Shown here: positions 25,113-33,619 of the stretch, piece after piece | How positions within the stretch are numbered: position 1 is the first letter of the stretch | How the letters are laid out: each line of letters begins with the position of its first letter | DNA from: DASVCN01 sp040905665 | GTDB taxonomy: Bacteria > Deinococcota > Deinococci > Deinococcales > Trueperaceae | NCBI GenBank assembly: GCA_040905665.1 | Contig: JBBDRD010000037.1 | Coordinates: 1-64,000, forward strand | Direction: 5' to 3' | Length of the DNA stretch: 64,000 nt | Position numbers and translations under genes: made by a program | The notes under the pieces: generated by a model | What the model saw: only the letters and a program-made list of their open reading frames with translations | The model's database searches: none | Told to the model about the DNA's origin: nothing

Positions 25113-26180
25113 CTACTCCTTCTCCCTCTGCCCTAACCGCTCCAGCCGATACGCCGTACCCTGGGTAACCGCCTCGCACCACTCGCGGTTCTCGAGGTAC
25201 CACTCAACGGTCTCGCGCAGCGCCGCCTCGAACGTGCGCCGCGGCGCCCAGCCCAGCTCGTTGCGGATCTTCCCGGCGTCTATCGCGTAGCGCAGATCAT
25301 GCCCGGGACGGTCCTCTACGAAGGTGATCAGTTCAAAATACGGCTTATCGGAAGGTGCCAGTTCGTCTAGCGCTTCGCAGATAGTCTTCACAACCTGCAG
25401 GTTGGTCCGCTCGCTGTCTCCGCCGATGTTGTAGGTCTCCCCCGGCCGGCCGCCCTCCAGCACCTCCAGCAATCCACTCACGTGATCGTCGACGTGAAGC
25501 CAGTCGCGCACGTTCTCTCCACGTCCGTACACCGGAATCGGTTCACCCGCCGTGGCACGCAGGGTCGCGAGCGGGATCAACTTCTCGGGAAATTGGTAGG
25601 GGCCGTAGTTGTTCGAGCAGTTGGTGACGATTACGGGTAGATCGAAGGTGTGGTGGTAGGCCTTGGCGAAGTGATCGGCCGACGCCTTCGAGGCCGAATA
25701 GGGCGAACGCGGATCGTAGCGGGAGTCTTCGCGAAAGCGCCCCTGGGCCCCCAAGGAACCGTAGACCTCATCTGTCGACACATGCAGGAAGCGGAACTCC
25801 TCCCACGGCGCGCCCGAGAGACTATCCCAGTAGCGGCGAGCCGCCTCGAGGAGGACGAAGGTGCCTTGCACATTGGTACGCAGGAACTCCGCCGGACCGT
25901 CGATCGAACGGTCGACATGGGTCTCGGCTGCGAGGTGGAGTACGGCGTCGGGCTGATACTGGGCGAAAACCTTCTCGATCGCATCGCCGTCGGCGATATC
26001 GATCCGTTCCAGGTGGTGACGGGGGCTCTCCAACGCCTCGCCCAGGCTTTCGACGTGCCCGGCGTAGGTGAGCTTGTCGACGTTGACGACTCGATGAGGC
26101 GTGTTGGCGATGAGGTGACGCACCAAGGCCGAACCGATAAAGCCGGCGCCCCCGGTGACCAGAAGTGTTCTCGATGTCAT
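25113..26180 (-). CDS. rmlB: dTDP-glucose 4,6-dehydratase
   Basis: Extended short-chain dehydrogenase that converts dTDP-glucose to dTDP-4-keto-6-deoxyglucose, used for rhamnose and other deoxysugars of the cell surface. The NAD-binding motif TGGAGFIGS is at residues 9-17, followed by DKLTYAGH, HLAAETHVDRSI, the STDEVYGSLG active-site loop, the YSASKAS Tyr/Lys pair and NCSNNYGPYQFPEKLIP. Start ATG 26180 (355 residues, canonical) carries TATGCT at exactly -12 to -7 and no Shine-Dalgarno, suggesting a leaderless mRNA. The other rml genes are not adjacent, so the pathway must be completed elsewhere. Confidence 0.94.
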   Translation of the reverse strand: MTSRTLLVTGGAGFIGSALVRHLIANTPHRVVNVDKLTYAGHVESLGEALESPRHHLERIDIADGDAIEKVFAQYQPDAVLHLAAETHVDRSIDGPAEFLRTNVQGTFVLLEAARRYWDSLSGAPWEEFRFLHVSTDEVYGSLGAQGRFREDSRYDPRSPYSASKASADHFAKAYHHTFDLPVIVTNCSNNYGPYQFPEKLIPLATLRATAGEPIPVYGRGENVRDWLHVDDHVSGLLEVLEGGRPGETYNIGGDSERTNLQVVKTICEALDELAPSDKPYFELITFVEDRPGHDLRYAIDAGKIRNELGWAPRRTFEAALRETVEWYLENREWCEAVTQGTAYRLERLGQREKE

Positions 26181-26186
26181 GAGCCG

Positions 26187-26192
26187 AGCATA
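26187..26192 (-). promoter_or_regulatory. -10 box of a putative leaderless rmlB mRNA
   Basis: TATGCT on the minus strand at -12 to -7 of the rmlB start codon. Confidence 0.5.
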
Positions 26193-26278
26193 CCGCTGCC
26201 ATCGCGAACCGGGAACCACGGCGCAACCGACAGTTGACCGCATGAGGAGAGGCGGCTGCTACGCTCTCGAAACAGCTC

Positions 26279-26863
26279 TCACGACAGGAAGTACTCCGGC
26301 TCGTTGCCCGCCTTCCACTTGATGTTGCAACCAACGCTTGGCCGCTGATCGGGCGCTACGGGCCGACCGGCCAGCACCGCGTCGACGGCGGCGATCAGAT
26401 CCTCGCCGGTTACCGGCACATCGTTACGAGGACGACTGCCGTCGAACTGCCCACGGTAGGCGAGCCTAAGGTCGCCGTCGAACAGAAAGAAATCGGGGGT
26501 ACAGGCGGCAGAATACGCCTTGGCTACCTGCTGAGTCTCGTCGAGGAGATACGGGAACCGAAACCCCAGCTGCGCCGCCATCTTCCGCAGGTTCTCTGGA
26601 CCGTCATCAGCGTAGCGTTCGACGTCGTTCGATCCTATCGCCACCACCCCCAGGCCCCGTTCGAGGTATGAATTGGCCACCTCGGCAACTTTCTGCTGCA
26701 CGTGCTTGACGAACGGGCAGTGTTGTGAAAGGAACATCACCAGCAGGCCTTGCTTGCCTTCGAAATCACTCAGGCTCACTTCCTGGCCCGACGAGACGTC
26801 CGGCAGAGCGAAGCCGGGCGCCGCTGTATTCAGGGGGAGCATCGTAGATGCGGTATCGACCAT
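26279..26863 (-). CDS. Thioredoxin-fold redoxin family protein
   Basis: Cytosolic AhpC/TSA-like thioredoxin-fold protein, 194 residues. The order is GFALPDVSSGQEVSLSDF, then MFLSQHCPFVKHVQQKV with Cys49, AIGSNDVERYADD, QQVAKAYSAACTPDFFLFD with Cys121, and the C-terminal RPSVGCNIKWK. This is a widespread group annotated as thioredoxin family protein; it lacks a CxxC, so peroxidase or chaperone-like redox function is only inferred. GGAGG and CCAAGG precede ATG 26863. Longer upstream readings run antisense through aroC and are artefacts. Confidence 0.9.
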   Translation of the reverse strand: MVDTASTMLPLNTAAPGFALPDVSSGQEVSLSDFEGKQGLLVMFLSQHCPFVKHVQQKVAEVANSYLERGLGVVAIGSNDVERYADDGPENLRKMAAQLGFRFPYLLDETQQVAKAYSAACTPDFFLFDGDLRLAYRGQFDGSRPRNDVPVTGEDLIAAVDAVLAGRPVAPDQRPSVGCNIKWKAGNEPEYFLS

Positions 26864-26962
26864 CCTTGGAACCTCCGGCCCTAATCTTAAGGCCCGCGCT
26901 CCGCATGGTCGTCGGAAGAAAACCGGCACGAGCTGGGGATTAGCCGCTGGGAACGGAAGTGA

Positions 26963-26968
26963 TACGCT
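26963..26968 (+). promoter_or_regulatory. -10 box of a putative leaderless aroC mRNA
   Basis: TACGCT lies at exactly -12 to -7 of the aroC ATG, and no convincing ribosome-binding site follows it. Confidence 0.45.
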
Positions 26969-26974
26969 TTCCCA

Positions 26975-28129
26975 ATGTTGAGATACCTCTCCGCAGGCGA
27001 ATCGCATGGCCCCGTCCTCACATCGCTGCTGGACGGCGTGCCGGCAGGTCTGACGCTCGAACCCGCGAAGCACATCGATCCGTGGCTCTCCCGCCGGCAG
27101 GGCGGCTACGGCCGCGGGCGGCGCCAGGTGATCGAGACCGACGCCGCCCGGGTAGTAGGCGGGCTCCGCGCCGGCAGGACAACCGGCGCGCCAGTCGCCA
27201 TTCACGTCGAGAACAAGGACTGGCGCAACTGGCAGAAGATCATGGCGCCCGAGCCGGGCAACGAGCCGCGATCTCGCAAACTCACCGGCGCCCGACCAGG
27301 TCATGCCGACCTTGCCGGCGGCATCAAGTACGGGCACAAGGATCTGCGCGATGTGCTCGAGAGGGCTTCGGCCAGGGAAACGGCGAGCCGGGTGGCGGCG
27401 GGGGCGATAGCGCTGCGCATCCTGGAGGAAGCGGGGATCCAGGGCTGCGCCCGAGTGGTGGCCCTGGGCGGCATCGACTGTGACGGCGGAATGGACTGGG
27501 ACCATGTCGACAGACTAGACGAGAGCCCGGTGCGCTGCTTCGAGCAGTCGGCAGAGGAGCAGATTATCTCGGCTATCGATCAGGCGAAGAAGGATGGCGA
27601 CACACTGGGCGGTATCGTCGAGGCACGCTTCCGCGGTGTACCCATTGGACTGGGGTCACACACGCAGTGGGACCGCAAGCTCGACGGCCGCTTGGCGCAG
27701 GCCGCCATGAGCATTCAGTCGTTCAAGGGAGCCGAGGTGGGTGATGGCTGGAGCGCCGCAGGACTGCGTGGATCGCAGGTTCACGACGCGATCTTCCGCG
27801 AAGGCGACGATTTCTACCGCAAGACCAACCGTGCCGGTGGCCTGGAGGGCGGCATTACCAACGGGGACGAGCTGGTGATCCGCGGGGCGGCCAAGCCGAT
27901 CGCCACGCTCATGAAGCCCCTCCCGTCGGTCGACGTGGAGAGCAAGGAGGCAACCGACGCAGCACGAGAACGTAGCGACACAACCGCCGTGCCGGCCGCC
28001 TCGATCGTACTGCTGGCCATGACCGCGCTGGTACTGGCCGACGCCCTGATGGAGAAGTTCGGGGCAGACACGATGCGTGAAATAGTCGAGCGGGTTGCGA
28101 CGCACAAGGAGTATGTGGCGGGGTACTAG
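26975..28129 (+). CDS. aroC: Chorismate synthase
   Basis: Last step of the shikimate pathway: FMN-dependent conversion of 5-enolpyruvylshikimate-3-phosphate to chorismate. The 384-residue protein opens MLRYLSAGESHGPVL and has the family signatures RPGHADLAGGIKYGHKDLRDVLERASARET (read in pieces near residues 108-137), the GGIVEARFRGVPIGLGSH region and NRAGGLEGGITNG. It ends with PAASIVLLAMTALVLADALMEKFG. It is divergent from the redoxin gene and convergent with a dehydrogenase. Other aro genes are not in the window. Confidence 0.96.
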   Translation: MLRYLSAGESHGPVLTSLLDGVPAGLTLEPAKHIDPWLSRRQGGYGRGRRQVIETDAARVVGGLRAGRTTGAPVAIHVENKDWRNWQKIMAPEPGNEPRSRKLTGARPGHADLAGGIKYGHKDLRDVLERASARETASRVAAGAIALRILEEAGIQGCARVVALGGIDCDGGMDWDHVDRLDESPVRCFEQSAEEQIISAIDQAKKDGDTLGGIVEARFRGVPIGLGSHTQWDRKLDGRLAQAAMSIQSFKGAEVGDGWSAAGLRGSQVHDAIFREGDDFYRKTNRAGGLEGGITNGDELVIRGAAKPIATLMKPLPSVDVESKEATDAARERSDTTAVPAASIVLLAMTALVLADALMEKFGADTMREIVERVATHKEYVAGY

Positions 28130-28153
28130 GGCGACCGTCAATCAGATCGGTTT

Positions 28154-28171
28154 GCTCGCCGGCGTGCGAGC
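28154..28171. terminator. Small hairpin between convergent aroC and dehydrogenase genes
   Basis: GCTCGC and GCGAGC form a 6-bp stem around CGGCGT in the 47-base convergent gap. There is no U-tract; a weak terminator candidate. Confidence 0.25.
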
Positions 28172-28176
28172 CGCCT

Positions 28177-29139
28177 TCAATACCCTCGGCGCTTGTCAAC
28201 GACATTCCGTAGCGGTTCGCCCGCCTGGTAGCGCTCCAGGTTGTCCAACAGGATCTCGAACGCGCGCTCGTCGTAGTGCGGCGTCGAACCGGAGTAATGG
28301 CTCGTGACGATGACGTTCTCCATGGCCCACAACCGCGAGTCCACCGGCAAGGGCTCCTCCTCGAACACGTCCAGGCCCGCGCCGGCGATCCAGCCCTCCT
28401 GCAAAGCAGCAACGAGCGCAACCTCGTCGACCGTTCCGCCTCTCCCTATGTTGACCAGATAGGCCGACTCTTTCATTGCGTGCAGCTCCGCCTCGCCGAT
28501 CATCCCCTGCGTCTCGCGGGTGAGCGGCACGGTTAACACTACGAAGTCGGCATGGGGTAGGAGTTTGGGCAGATGGTCCGTGCCGTGCATTTCCGATACG
28601 CCCTCGGCTCCCTTGGAGGGATCGTGCCGCACGCCAACTACTCGCATGCCTAGTGCAGAGGCGAGCCGGGCAGTCCTCGCACCAATTTCTCCAACCCCGA
28701 TAAGGAGCATCGTCTTATCGGCTAATTCGAACACCCCCGATCCATCGGGCGCGTTCCAGTTCTTCTCCACTTGATCCCTCACCGCTCGAGGCAGAGCGCG
28801 GGCAAACGCGAACATGAAGGCCAGGATGTGCTCGCTTATCGGAATGGAGTGAACCCCGGAGGCGTTGGTGAGGAGGAAGTCGGCCGTAACAGCCTCCGGA
28901 TGCTGCAGCAACCAGTCGGACCCGGCGCCCCACTGTTGGAACCAGCGCAAGCGCGGCGCCTTCGGCAGAAGATCGCGTGGAAACTGGCCCGCGACAACCT
29001 CTATCTCGCCCAACAGCTCTTCTATCTCCTCGCGCTCCCGGGAGACGACGACGCGGAGGTTCGGCGCGATGGCACGCACCCGCTCGATTTGCGTTTCGGT
29101 CAGTGTGTCCGGTTCAAGGGCAAGCAGCAGGACGTTCAC
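28177..29139 (-). CDS. D-2-hydroxyacid dehydrogenase
   Basis: NAD(P)-dependent oxidoreductase of the D-isomer 2-hydroxyacid dehydrogenase family, 320 residues. The dinucleotide-binding motif is LLIGVGEIGARTARLASALG (about 142-161). The catalytic Arg lies in NIGRGGTVDE, Glu in the GLDVFEEEPLP region and His in TSHYSGSTPHY, where most relatives have HxxG. The N-terminal catalytic domain has FQQWGAGSDWLLQ. It starts with GTG 29139, overlapping a possible 40-codon ORF upstream. The substrate (glyoxylate, hydroxypyruvate or other) is not determined. Confidence 0.9.
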   Translation of the reverse strand: MNVLLLALEPDTLTETQIERVRAIAPNLRVVVSREREEIEELLGEIEVVAGQFPRDLLPKAPRLRWFQQWGAGSDWLLQHPEAVTADFLLTNASGVHSIPISEHILAFMFAFARALPRAVRDQVEKNWNAPDGSGVFELADKTMLLIGVGEIGARTARLASALGMRVVGVRHDPSKGAEGVSEMHGTDHLPKLLPHADFVVLTVPLTRETQGMIGEAELHAMKESAYLVNIGRGGTVDEVALVAALQEGWIAGAGLDVFEEEPLPVDSRLWAMENVIVTSHYSGSTPHYDERAFEILLDNLERYQAGEPLRNVVDKRRGY

Positions 29140-29258
29140 GAGAGCATGTTAGAACGCGGCCGGCCTAAGAGAACCTCGTCGCCGGGCCGGAAAGGCGGCA
29201 CCGACTTCCCGTCGCGCAGGTTCTTGAGGATTTCGCTCTCGGCGTCTGATAGCTTCAT
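29136..29258 (-). CDS. Candidate small protein (40 aa) coupled to the dehydrogenase
   Basis: A 40-residue reading frame starting ATG 29258, product beginning MKLSDAESEILKNLRDGKSV and ending RPRSNMLS. Its TGA overlaps the dehydrogenase GTG as GTGA, the same coupling found at many real junctions in this window. No Shine-Dalgarno is seen, though AATAAT lies at -11 to -6, which could serve a leaderless transcript. No homologue is recognised; coding status rests on the overlap. Confidence 0.4.
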   Translation of the reverse strand: MKLSDAESEILKNLRDGKSVPPFRPGDEVLLGRPRSNMLS

Positions 29259-29387
29259 GCTTGATTATTGACTTTCGTCACTGCCCAGCACGGGCACTCC
29301 AAGCAACACTGTTCTACCGTTTCGCCCATGACCCGGAAAGCCATTCACTCGGGAAGCACACTAGGCAGCTCGGGCAGGAGGGTACGT

Positions 29388-30629
29388 ATGGACATCTACA
29401 TGCTGGTGCTCGCCATCCTCGGAATCGCATTCCTGGGGGCGGCGTGGATACCCAGACTGGTGTTCCACGCTCCGCTCTCGTTCCCGTTTCTCTATGTGGC
29501 GTTCGGCTTCCTGCTGTTTTCGTTGCCGCTCGGCCTACGGTTGCCGAACCCTCTCGAAAACAGCTTCTTTACCGAGCGCTTCACCGAATTGCTGGTGATC
29601 ATCGCGCTCACCGGCGCGGGGCTCAAGCTCGCCCGGCCGATGACCTTGTCCAACTGGAGTGTGACCGGCCGCCTGTTACTGCTGGCGATGCCCCTCACCA
29701 TTGGGCTGGCGGCGCTGCTCGGCTGGTGGGTGTTGGGTCTCGCACCGGCCTCCGCCCTGCTGCTTGGCGCTGTCCTGGCGCCAACCGATCCCGTGCTTGC
29801 CGCTGACGTTCAGGCGGGGCCGCCCGGCCACGGCGCGGAGGGTGAGACCCGCTTTGCTCTTACCGCCGAGGCCGGGCTCAATGACGGCCTGGCTTTCCCC
29901 TTCATCCACCTCGCCATCGCAGCTGCTGCGGCAACCTCATCTGACCTCGGATGGCTGGCGGAGTGGGCCGTCTTCGACCTGCTGCTCAGAGTGGCGGTCG
30001 GCACGACAATGGGAATCGTGCTGGGACTGCTGATGTCGAAGATCATCTTCCGTCTGCCCGGTTCAGGAGTTGCTTATTCACGAGATGCGTTCGTGGTGGT
30101 GGCGGTTACCCTACTGGCCTACGGCCTCACCGAACTGCTCCACGGCTACGGCTTTCTAGCGGTGTTCCTGGCGGCGCTCACTCTTCGGCAGCAGGAACGC
30201 GACCATCCCTATCACGAGCAGCTACACGATTTCTCAGCCGGTCTGGAACTTCTGCTGATGACCCTCATGCTCATCCTGTTCGGCGGCTTGATCGGGCAAG
30301 GGCTGCTGGCAGGTCTGGATTGGCGGATGATCGTCGTAGCGGCCTCTATCGTCTTCCTGGTGCGTCCCGTTACCGGACTGCTTTCATTGATCGGATGGCG
30401 GTCACCACTCACCCAACGAGGAGCCATCGCCGTCTACGGGATCCGAGGGATCGGCTCGCTCTACTACCTCTCCTTTGCCCTCAACAGGCAGGAGTTTTCG
30501 GATGTATCGGTCCTCTGGCAAACCGTGAGCGTCAGCATCCTGCTGTCGATCGTCATCCATGGCGCCACTGCCACCTTCGTGATGGCACGTGTGGACAACG
30601 AGATCGATAGTCGTGAGGGAGCAAGCTAA
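29388..30629 (+). CDS. Cation:proton antiporter (CPA family)
   Basis: Polytopic inner-membrane monovalent cation/proton antiporter, 413 residues with about 12 hydrophobic helices. Family features are GAGLKLARPMTLSNW, the unwound-helix region LGAVLAPTDPVLAADVQ, and FALTAEAGLNDGLAFPFIHLAIA with the acidic ND pair expected for ion binding. Later GIRGIGSLYYLSFAL holds the conserved Arg region. The start ATG 29388 follows GGAGGGT; readings from further upstream add a polar extension. It probably exchanges Na+ or K+ for protons in pH and salt homeostasis. Confidence 0.88.
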   Translation: MDIYMLVLAILGIAFLGAAWIPRLVFHAPLSFPFLYVAFGFLLFSLPLGLRLPNPLENSFFTERFTELLVIIALTGAGLKLARPMTLSNWSVTGRLLLLAMPLTIGLAALLGWWVLGLAPASALLLGAVLAPTDPVLAADVQAGPPGHGAEGETRFALTAEAGLNDGLAFPFIHLAIAAAAATSSDLGWLAEWAVFDLLLRVAVGTTMGIVLGLLMSKIIFRLPGSGVAYSRDAFVVVAVTLLAYGLTELLHGYGFLAVFLAALTLRQQERDHPYHEQLHDFSAGLELLLMTLMLILFGGLIGQGLLAGLDWRMIVVAASIVFLVRPVTGLLSLIGWRSPLTQRGAIAVYGIRGIGSLYYLSFALNRQEFSDVSVLWQTVSVSILLSIVIHGATATFVMARVDNEIDSREGAS

Positions 30630-30689
30630 CCGAGGGTCAGGATGACTGCGCCCCCAACGGCCGTGGTCAGCGGAGTTGTCCGAATTACT

Positions 30690-31949
30690 TCAGAGGCTCG
30701 CGTCGAGTTCGAGCAGCGCCTCCAGAATTACTTCTGCCCCGGCGGCGACATCTTCGTATGAAGCATCCTCGGCCGGGTTATGACTCACACCGTCACTGCA
30801 GGGAATGAAGAGCATCGCGATGGGGGCGATTCGGGCGACCTGCATGGCGTCGTGGCCGGCGCCGCTGGTCATCTGCCGGTAATCGTGGCCCCGTCGTTGG
30901 CAGCCCCGTTCGAGCGCGCTCAGCAGCCGGTCGTGGCTGCGCGCAGGAGGGGCAACGCTCAGCGATTCCACCTCCACGTCGAGGTCGGGGGCGAGCGTTC
31001 GAGCGAAGTTCCTCGTGCCTTCCAGGAACTCCTCGACGCGCGCCTCATCGAGCGATCGCGCCTCGACGATCATCCGCACCTCGCCCGGTACGACGTTCGC
31101 GCCGTTGGGGAGAACGTCGAAGCGTCCGACGGTGGCAACGAAAGACTCCCGCTCCGCTATCTCCCTAGCACGCTGCGAAACGTCCTGCACCAGCCGCGAC
31201 GCCCCCACCAACGCGTCTCGCCGCAAGTTCATGGGCATGGTGCCGGCGTGCGCCGCCTGTCCACGAACCGTGATAGCCAGCCGGTGGATGGCGACGATTC
31301 CCTCGACCAGCCCTATCGTCTTGCCCTCGCGCTCGAGCACTGGACCCTGTTCGATGTGGAGCTCGAGGAACGCGGCAAGCTCGCCGGCTTCAACGAGCGG
31401 TGCAGTCAGGGCGCGCGGATCGCCACCAACACGCTCGATAGCCTCGGCCAGGGGCTCGCCGGCCGGGTTGGTCGCCTCCAGCATCTCCGCGGTGAGGGCG
31501 CCGACGAGCGCTCGACTACCCACGCAGGAGGCCCCGTAATCGCTCGGCTCCTCGGAGAGAAAGTCGAATACCCAGAGCGGATGGCGCAGCTCCACGCCAT
31601 TCTCGTGAAGCGTGTGCGCTGCCTCGAGCGCCGCAACGACGCCGGCGATGCCGTCGAACCTGCCGCCGCCAACGACCGTGTCGATGTGTGAGCCGGCGGC
31701 TAGCGCCGGCAGGTTCGAATCCGAGCCGGGTCGCCTCCCCACGAGGTTTCCACCGGCGTCGACGCTGGGCTCGAGGCCCGCGCCGCGCAGCTCTTCACCC
31801 AGCCAGCCACGTGCCTCTTTGAACAGGTCGGTGAAGGCCCGCCGTGTGTATGGTCGGCCACTCTCGGTGAGGGCGGCAAGCCGCTCGATGCGCTCCCGCA
31901 CTCGCAAGGTGTTGACTGCCAACAGAGGGGTACCGCCCGGCGACGTCAT
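30690..31949 (-). CDS. Zn-dependent N-carbamoyl-amino-acid/allantoate amidohydrolase
   Basis: M20-fold amidohydrolase of the hydantoinase/carbamoylase family, 419 residues. It hydrolyses N-carbamoyl amino acids or allantoate-type ureides. Metal-site stretches are AAGSHIDTVVGGGRFDGIAGV, DFLSEEPSDYGASCVGSRALVG and LELHIEQGPVLE. The dimerisation-domain residues are GQAAHAGTMPMNLRRDAL, and TSGAGHDAMQVARIAP with PCSDGVSHNPAE closes the site. Start ATG 31949 overlaps the racemase stop (ATGA). It is the last gene of a long minus-strand operon whose other members supply a hydantoin-opening enzyme and racemase, so carbamoylase is the favoured activity. Confidence 0.9.
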   Translation of the reverse strand: MTSPGGTPLLAVNTLRVRERIERLAALTESGRPYTRRAFTDLFKEARGWLGEELRGAGLEPSVDAGGNLVGRRPGSDSNLPALAAGSHIDTVVGGGRFDGIAGVVAALEAAHTLHENGVELRHPLWVFDFLSEEPSDYGASCVGSRALVGALTAEMLEATNPAGEPLAEAIERVGGDPRALTAPLVEAGELAAFLELHIEQGPVLEREGKTIGLVEGIVAIHRLAITVRGQAAHAGTMPMNLRRDALVGASRLVQDVSQRAREIAERESFVATVGRFDVLPNGANVVPGEVRMIVEARSLDEARVEEFLEGTRNFARTLAPDLDVEVESLSVAPPARSHDRLLSALERGCQRRGHDYRQMTSGAGHDAMQVARIAPIAMLFIPCSDGVSHNPAEDASYEDVAAGAEVILEALLELDASL

Positions 31950-32608
31950 AGCGTGCGGTAGCCCAGCAGCGCCGCCCCAAGCGCCGTACTGACCGCCGCC
32001 TGGGTCGGATCTACAACCGTGACGCCCAACCGGCGCTCGAGGGGTTCGCGGTAGCGCGCCATGCCGGCGCATCCCAGCACCAGCACATCTGCGCCCTCCT
32101 GGGCCACCAGCCGTTTGCCAACCGCTAACATTCGTTCACCCATGCTGCTGTCGTCGGCCAGCTCGGCGACGCTAGCTCCCACCGGGATGTCCCCGGCTAG
32201 CCGTTCGCTTATCCCCATGGCCCGGTACATCCGCCAATGGCGCGGGATCGAGGCGGCCAGGATCGAGATGACGCCGACCGAGTTGCCCAAGTTGAGGGCC
32301 GTTAGCAAGCCGGCGGCAGCGATACCGATTACCGGCTTGGGGGTGACTTCCCGTGCACCGTGCAGGCCGGGGTCCGAGAAGCAGGCGACGACGAAGGCGT
32401 CGTAGCTCTCCCTTTGCGCTCGCACCTCGTTTGCGAGGGGGACGGACACGGTGTCGACGTCGAGTTGCGACTCGATTCCGCGAGGCGTACCCTCCAGTCC
32501 GACCACATCGATACATCCGCCAGTGGCGCGAAGGGGGTCGAGCGCGGCGTCGATACCGCGCGTCACCTCCTTGTTGCTGTTCGGATTGATTACCAACAGC
32601 TTTTTCAC
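31946..32608 (-). CDS. Asp/Glu/hydantoin racemase family protein
   Basis: Cofactor-independent racemase, 220 residues. Both catalytic cysteines are visible: Cys76 in FVVACFSDPGL and Cys180 in VLVLGCAGMA. The N-terminus KKLLVINPNSNKEVT is typical of hydantoin racemase-like proteins. The start is ambiguous: GTG 32608 has GAGGTGAA just upstream, while ATG 32620, four codons earlier, has the same signal from the preceding unit of a tandem repeat. It is coupled by ATGA to the carbamoylase gene. Its role would be to interconvert enantiomers so that all substrate is degraded. Confidence 0.88.
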   Translation of the reverse strand: MKKLLVINPNSNKEVTRGIDAALDPLRATGGCIDVVGLEGTPRGIESQLDVDTVSVPLANEVRAQRESYDAFVVACFSDPGLHGAREVTPKPVIGIAAAGLLTALNLGNSVGVISILAASIPRHWRMYRAMGISERLAGDIPVGASVAELADDSSMGERMLAVGKRLVAQEGADVLVLGCAGMARYREPLERRLGVTVVDPTQAAVSTALGAALLGYRTL

Positions 32609-32651
32609 TTCACCTCGCATTCACTTCACCTCGCATTCATTTCACCTCGCG
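32604..32651 (-). repeat. Triplicated 16-bp unit carrying ribosome-binding site and start codon
   Basis: Three head-to-tail 16-bp units (32604-32619, 32620-32635, 32636-32651). Each gives, on the minus strand, GAGGTGAA followed by a start codon (ATG, GTG, GTG). The first two starts read M/V-N-A-R-stop, and the TGA lies one base before the next start. The third start is that of the racemase, so the array could work as serial re-initiation sites or reflect slippage. Confidence 0.9.
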
Positions 32652-32666
32652 TTTAGTGGAGCTCGC

Positions 32667-32713
32667 ACGGTCGCGAGCCCAGGTCATTTCAGCTCGGACG
32701 GTCGCGAGCCCAG
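32667..32713. repeat. 16-bp direct repeat at the 3-prime end of the DapA-family gene
   Basis: ACGGTCGCGAGCCCAG occurs at 32667-32682 and 32698-32713, a 31-base period. The second copy is inside the last codons of the DapA-family gene, and the first is beyond its stop, as if the gene end had been duplicated. Confidence 0.85.
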
Positions 32714-33604
32714 CTCGAGCCCTACCCGCGCGACTATCCGCTCCAACTCGATTTGGGTGTACTCGTCGAGGTTTGCGCCGGGAGGGCGAATGTGCGTGGT
32801 AGCGAAGACGCCCCGCTTCCAGTAGATGTGCTTGCGGAACGCCAGGCCGATGTTCGGCTGGAACTCGTAGCGAATGAGGGGCATGTACTTGTCGAACGTC
32901 GCCGCAGCTCCGTCTCGATCCCCGCGCTTGAACTGCTCGTAGATCTTCACGAGCACCTCCGGAAAAGCGAAGCCGGTCATTATTCCGATAGAGCCGCGCT
33001 CGAGCTCCTCGAGGAAGTACTCGCCGCCCAGCCCGCCGAACACTCCGAGCTTCCCCTCGGAGTACTCCAAGGCCCGGCTGAGCTTATTGAGCACCGGGGC
33101 CTCTTCGAGCTTGACGTAGGGGGTATGGCCGTCGCGGGCCAGTGAGCCGATGAGTTCGGCAGATAGGGTGATCCCGAACGACTGGGGAAAGTCGTGGATT
33201 ACCACCGGGATGGAGATCGACCGAGCGATCGTACGGTAGTGGGCGTGGAGGGCGGCATCGTTTTGCGGAGGGATCGGCGCGACGAACACCGATTTCGCGC
33301 CCAGCGCTTCGGCCTGCCGAGCCTGCTCGACCGCTCCGGCCGTACCCAGGGCGCGCACCCCCACCGAAACCGGAATCTTGCCCCCCGCTTGCTCCACCAC
33401 CGTTTGGGCGACCTGCTGGCGCTCCGCATCGGAGAGCTTGTGCGCTTCACCCAGGAAACCGAGGATGGCTACGCCCTGCACACCGACTTCGAGCTGGAAG
33501 TCGATCAGCCGGCGCAGGCTCTCCAGATCGAGCGCTCCATCCTCGAGGAAGGGCGTGGGGAGGATCGGGTGTACTCCTTCAAAAGACGCGTTTTGAGACG
33601 ACAT
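32684..33604 (-). CDS. DapA-family lyase/aldolase
   Basis: Class I aldolase-fold protein of the dihydrodipicolinate synthase/N-acetylneuraminate lyase family, 306 residues. The Schiff-base Lys165 is in TPYVKLEEAPVLNKL. Family motifs include HPILPTPFLEDGALD, and IHDFPQSFG stands where true DapA has YNVPSRTG. The GTTGE of DapA is replaced by GFLGE. The missing tyrosine and threonine argue against lysine biosynthesis and for a catabolic lyase or dehydratase. It is encoded between the racemase and the importer permeases, so it probably handles a keto-acid product of the ureide pathway. Confidence 0.88.
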   Translation of the reverse strand: MSSQNASFEGVHPILPTPFLEDGALDLESLRRLIDFQLEVGVQGVAILGFLGEAHKLSDAERQQVAQTVVEQAGGKIPVSVGVRALGTAGAVEQARQAEALGAKSVFVAPIPPQNDAALHAHYRTIARSISIPVVIHDFPQSFGITLSAELIGSLARDGHTPYVKLEEAPVLNKLSRALEYSEGKLGVFGGLGGEYFLEELERGSIGIMTGFAFPEVLVKIYEQFKRGDRDGAAATFDKYMPLIRYEFQPNIGLAFRKHIYWKRGVFATTHIRPPGANLDEYTQIELERIVARVGLELGSRPSELK

Positions 33605-33619
33605 GCTGCTCCTTTCGAA

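Noticed and set aside
26279..27505. A 408-residue version of the redoxin protein
   Set aside because: The N-terminal half is antisense to aroC; ATG 26863 has a good ribosome-binding site and gives the canonical family length.
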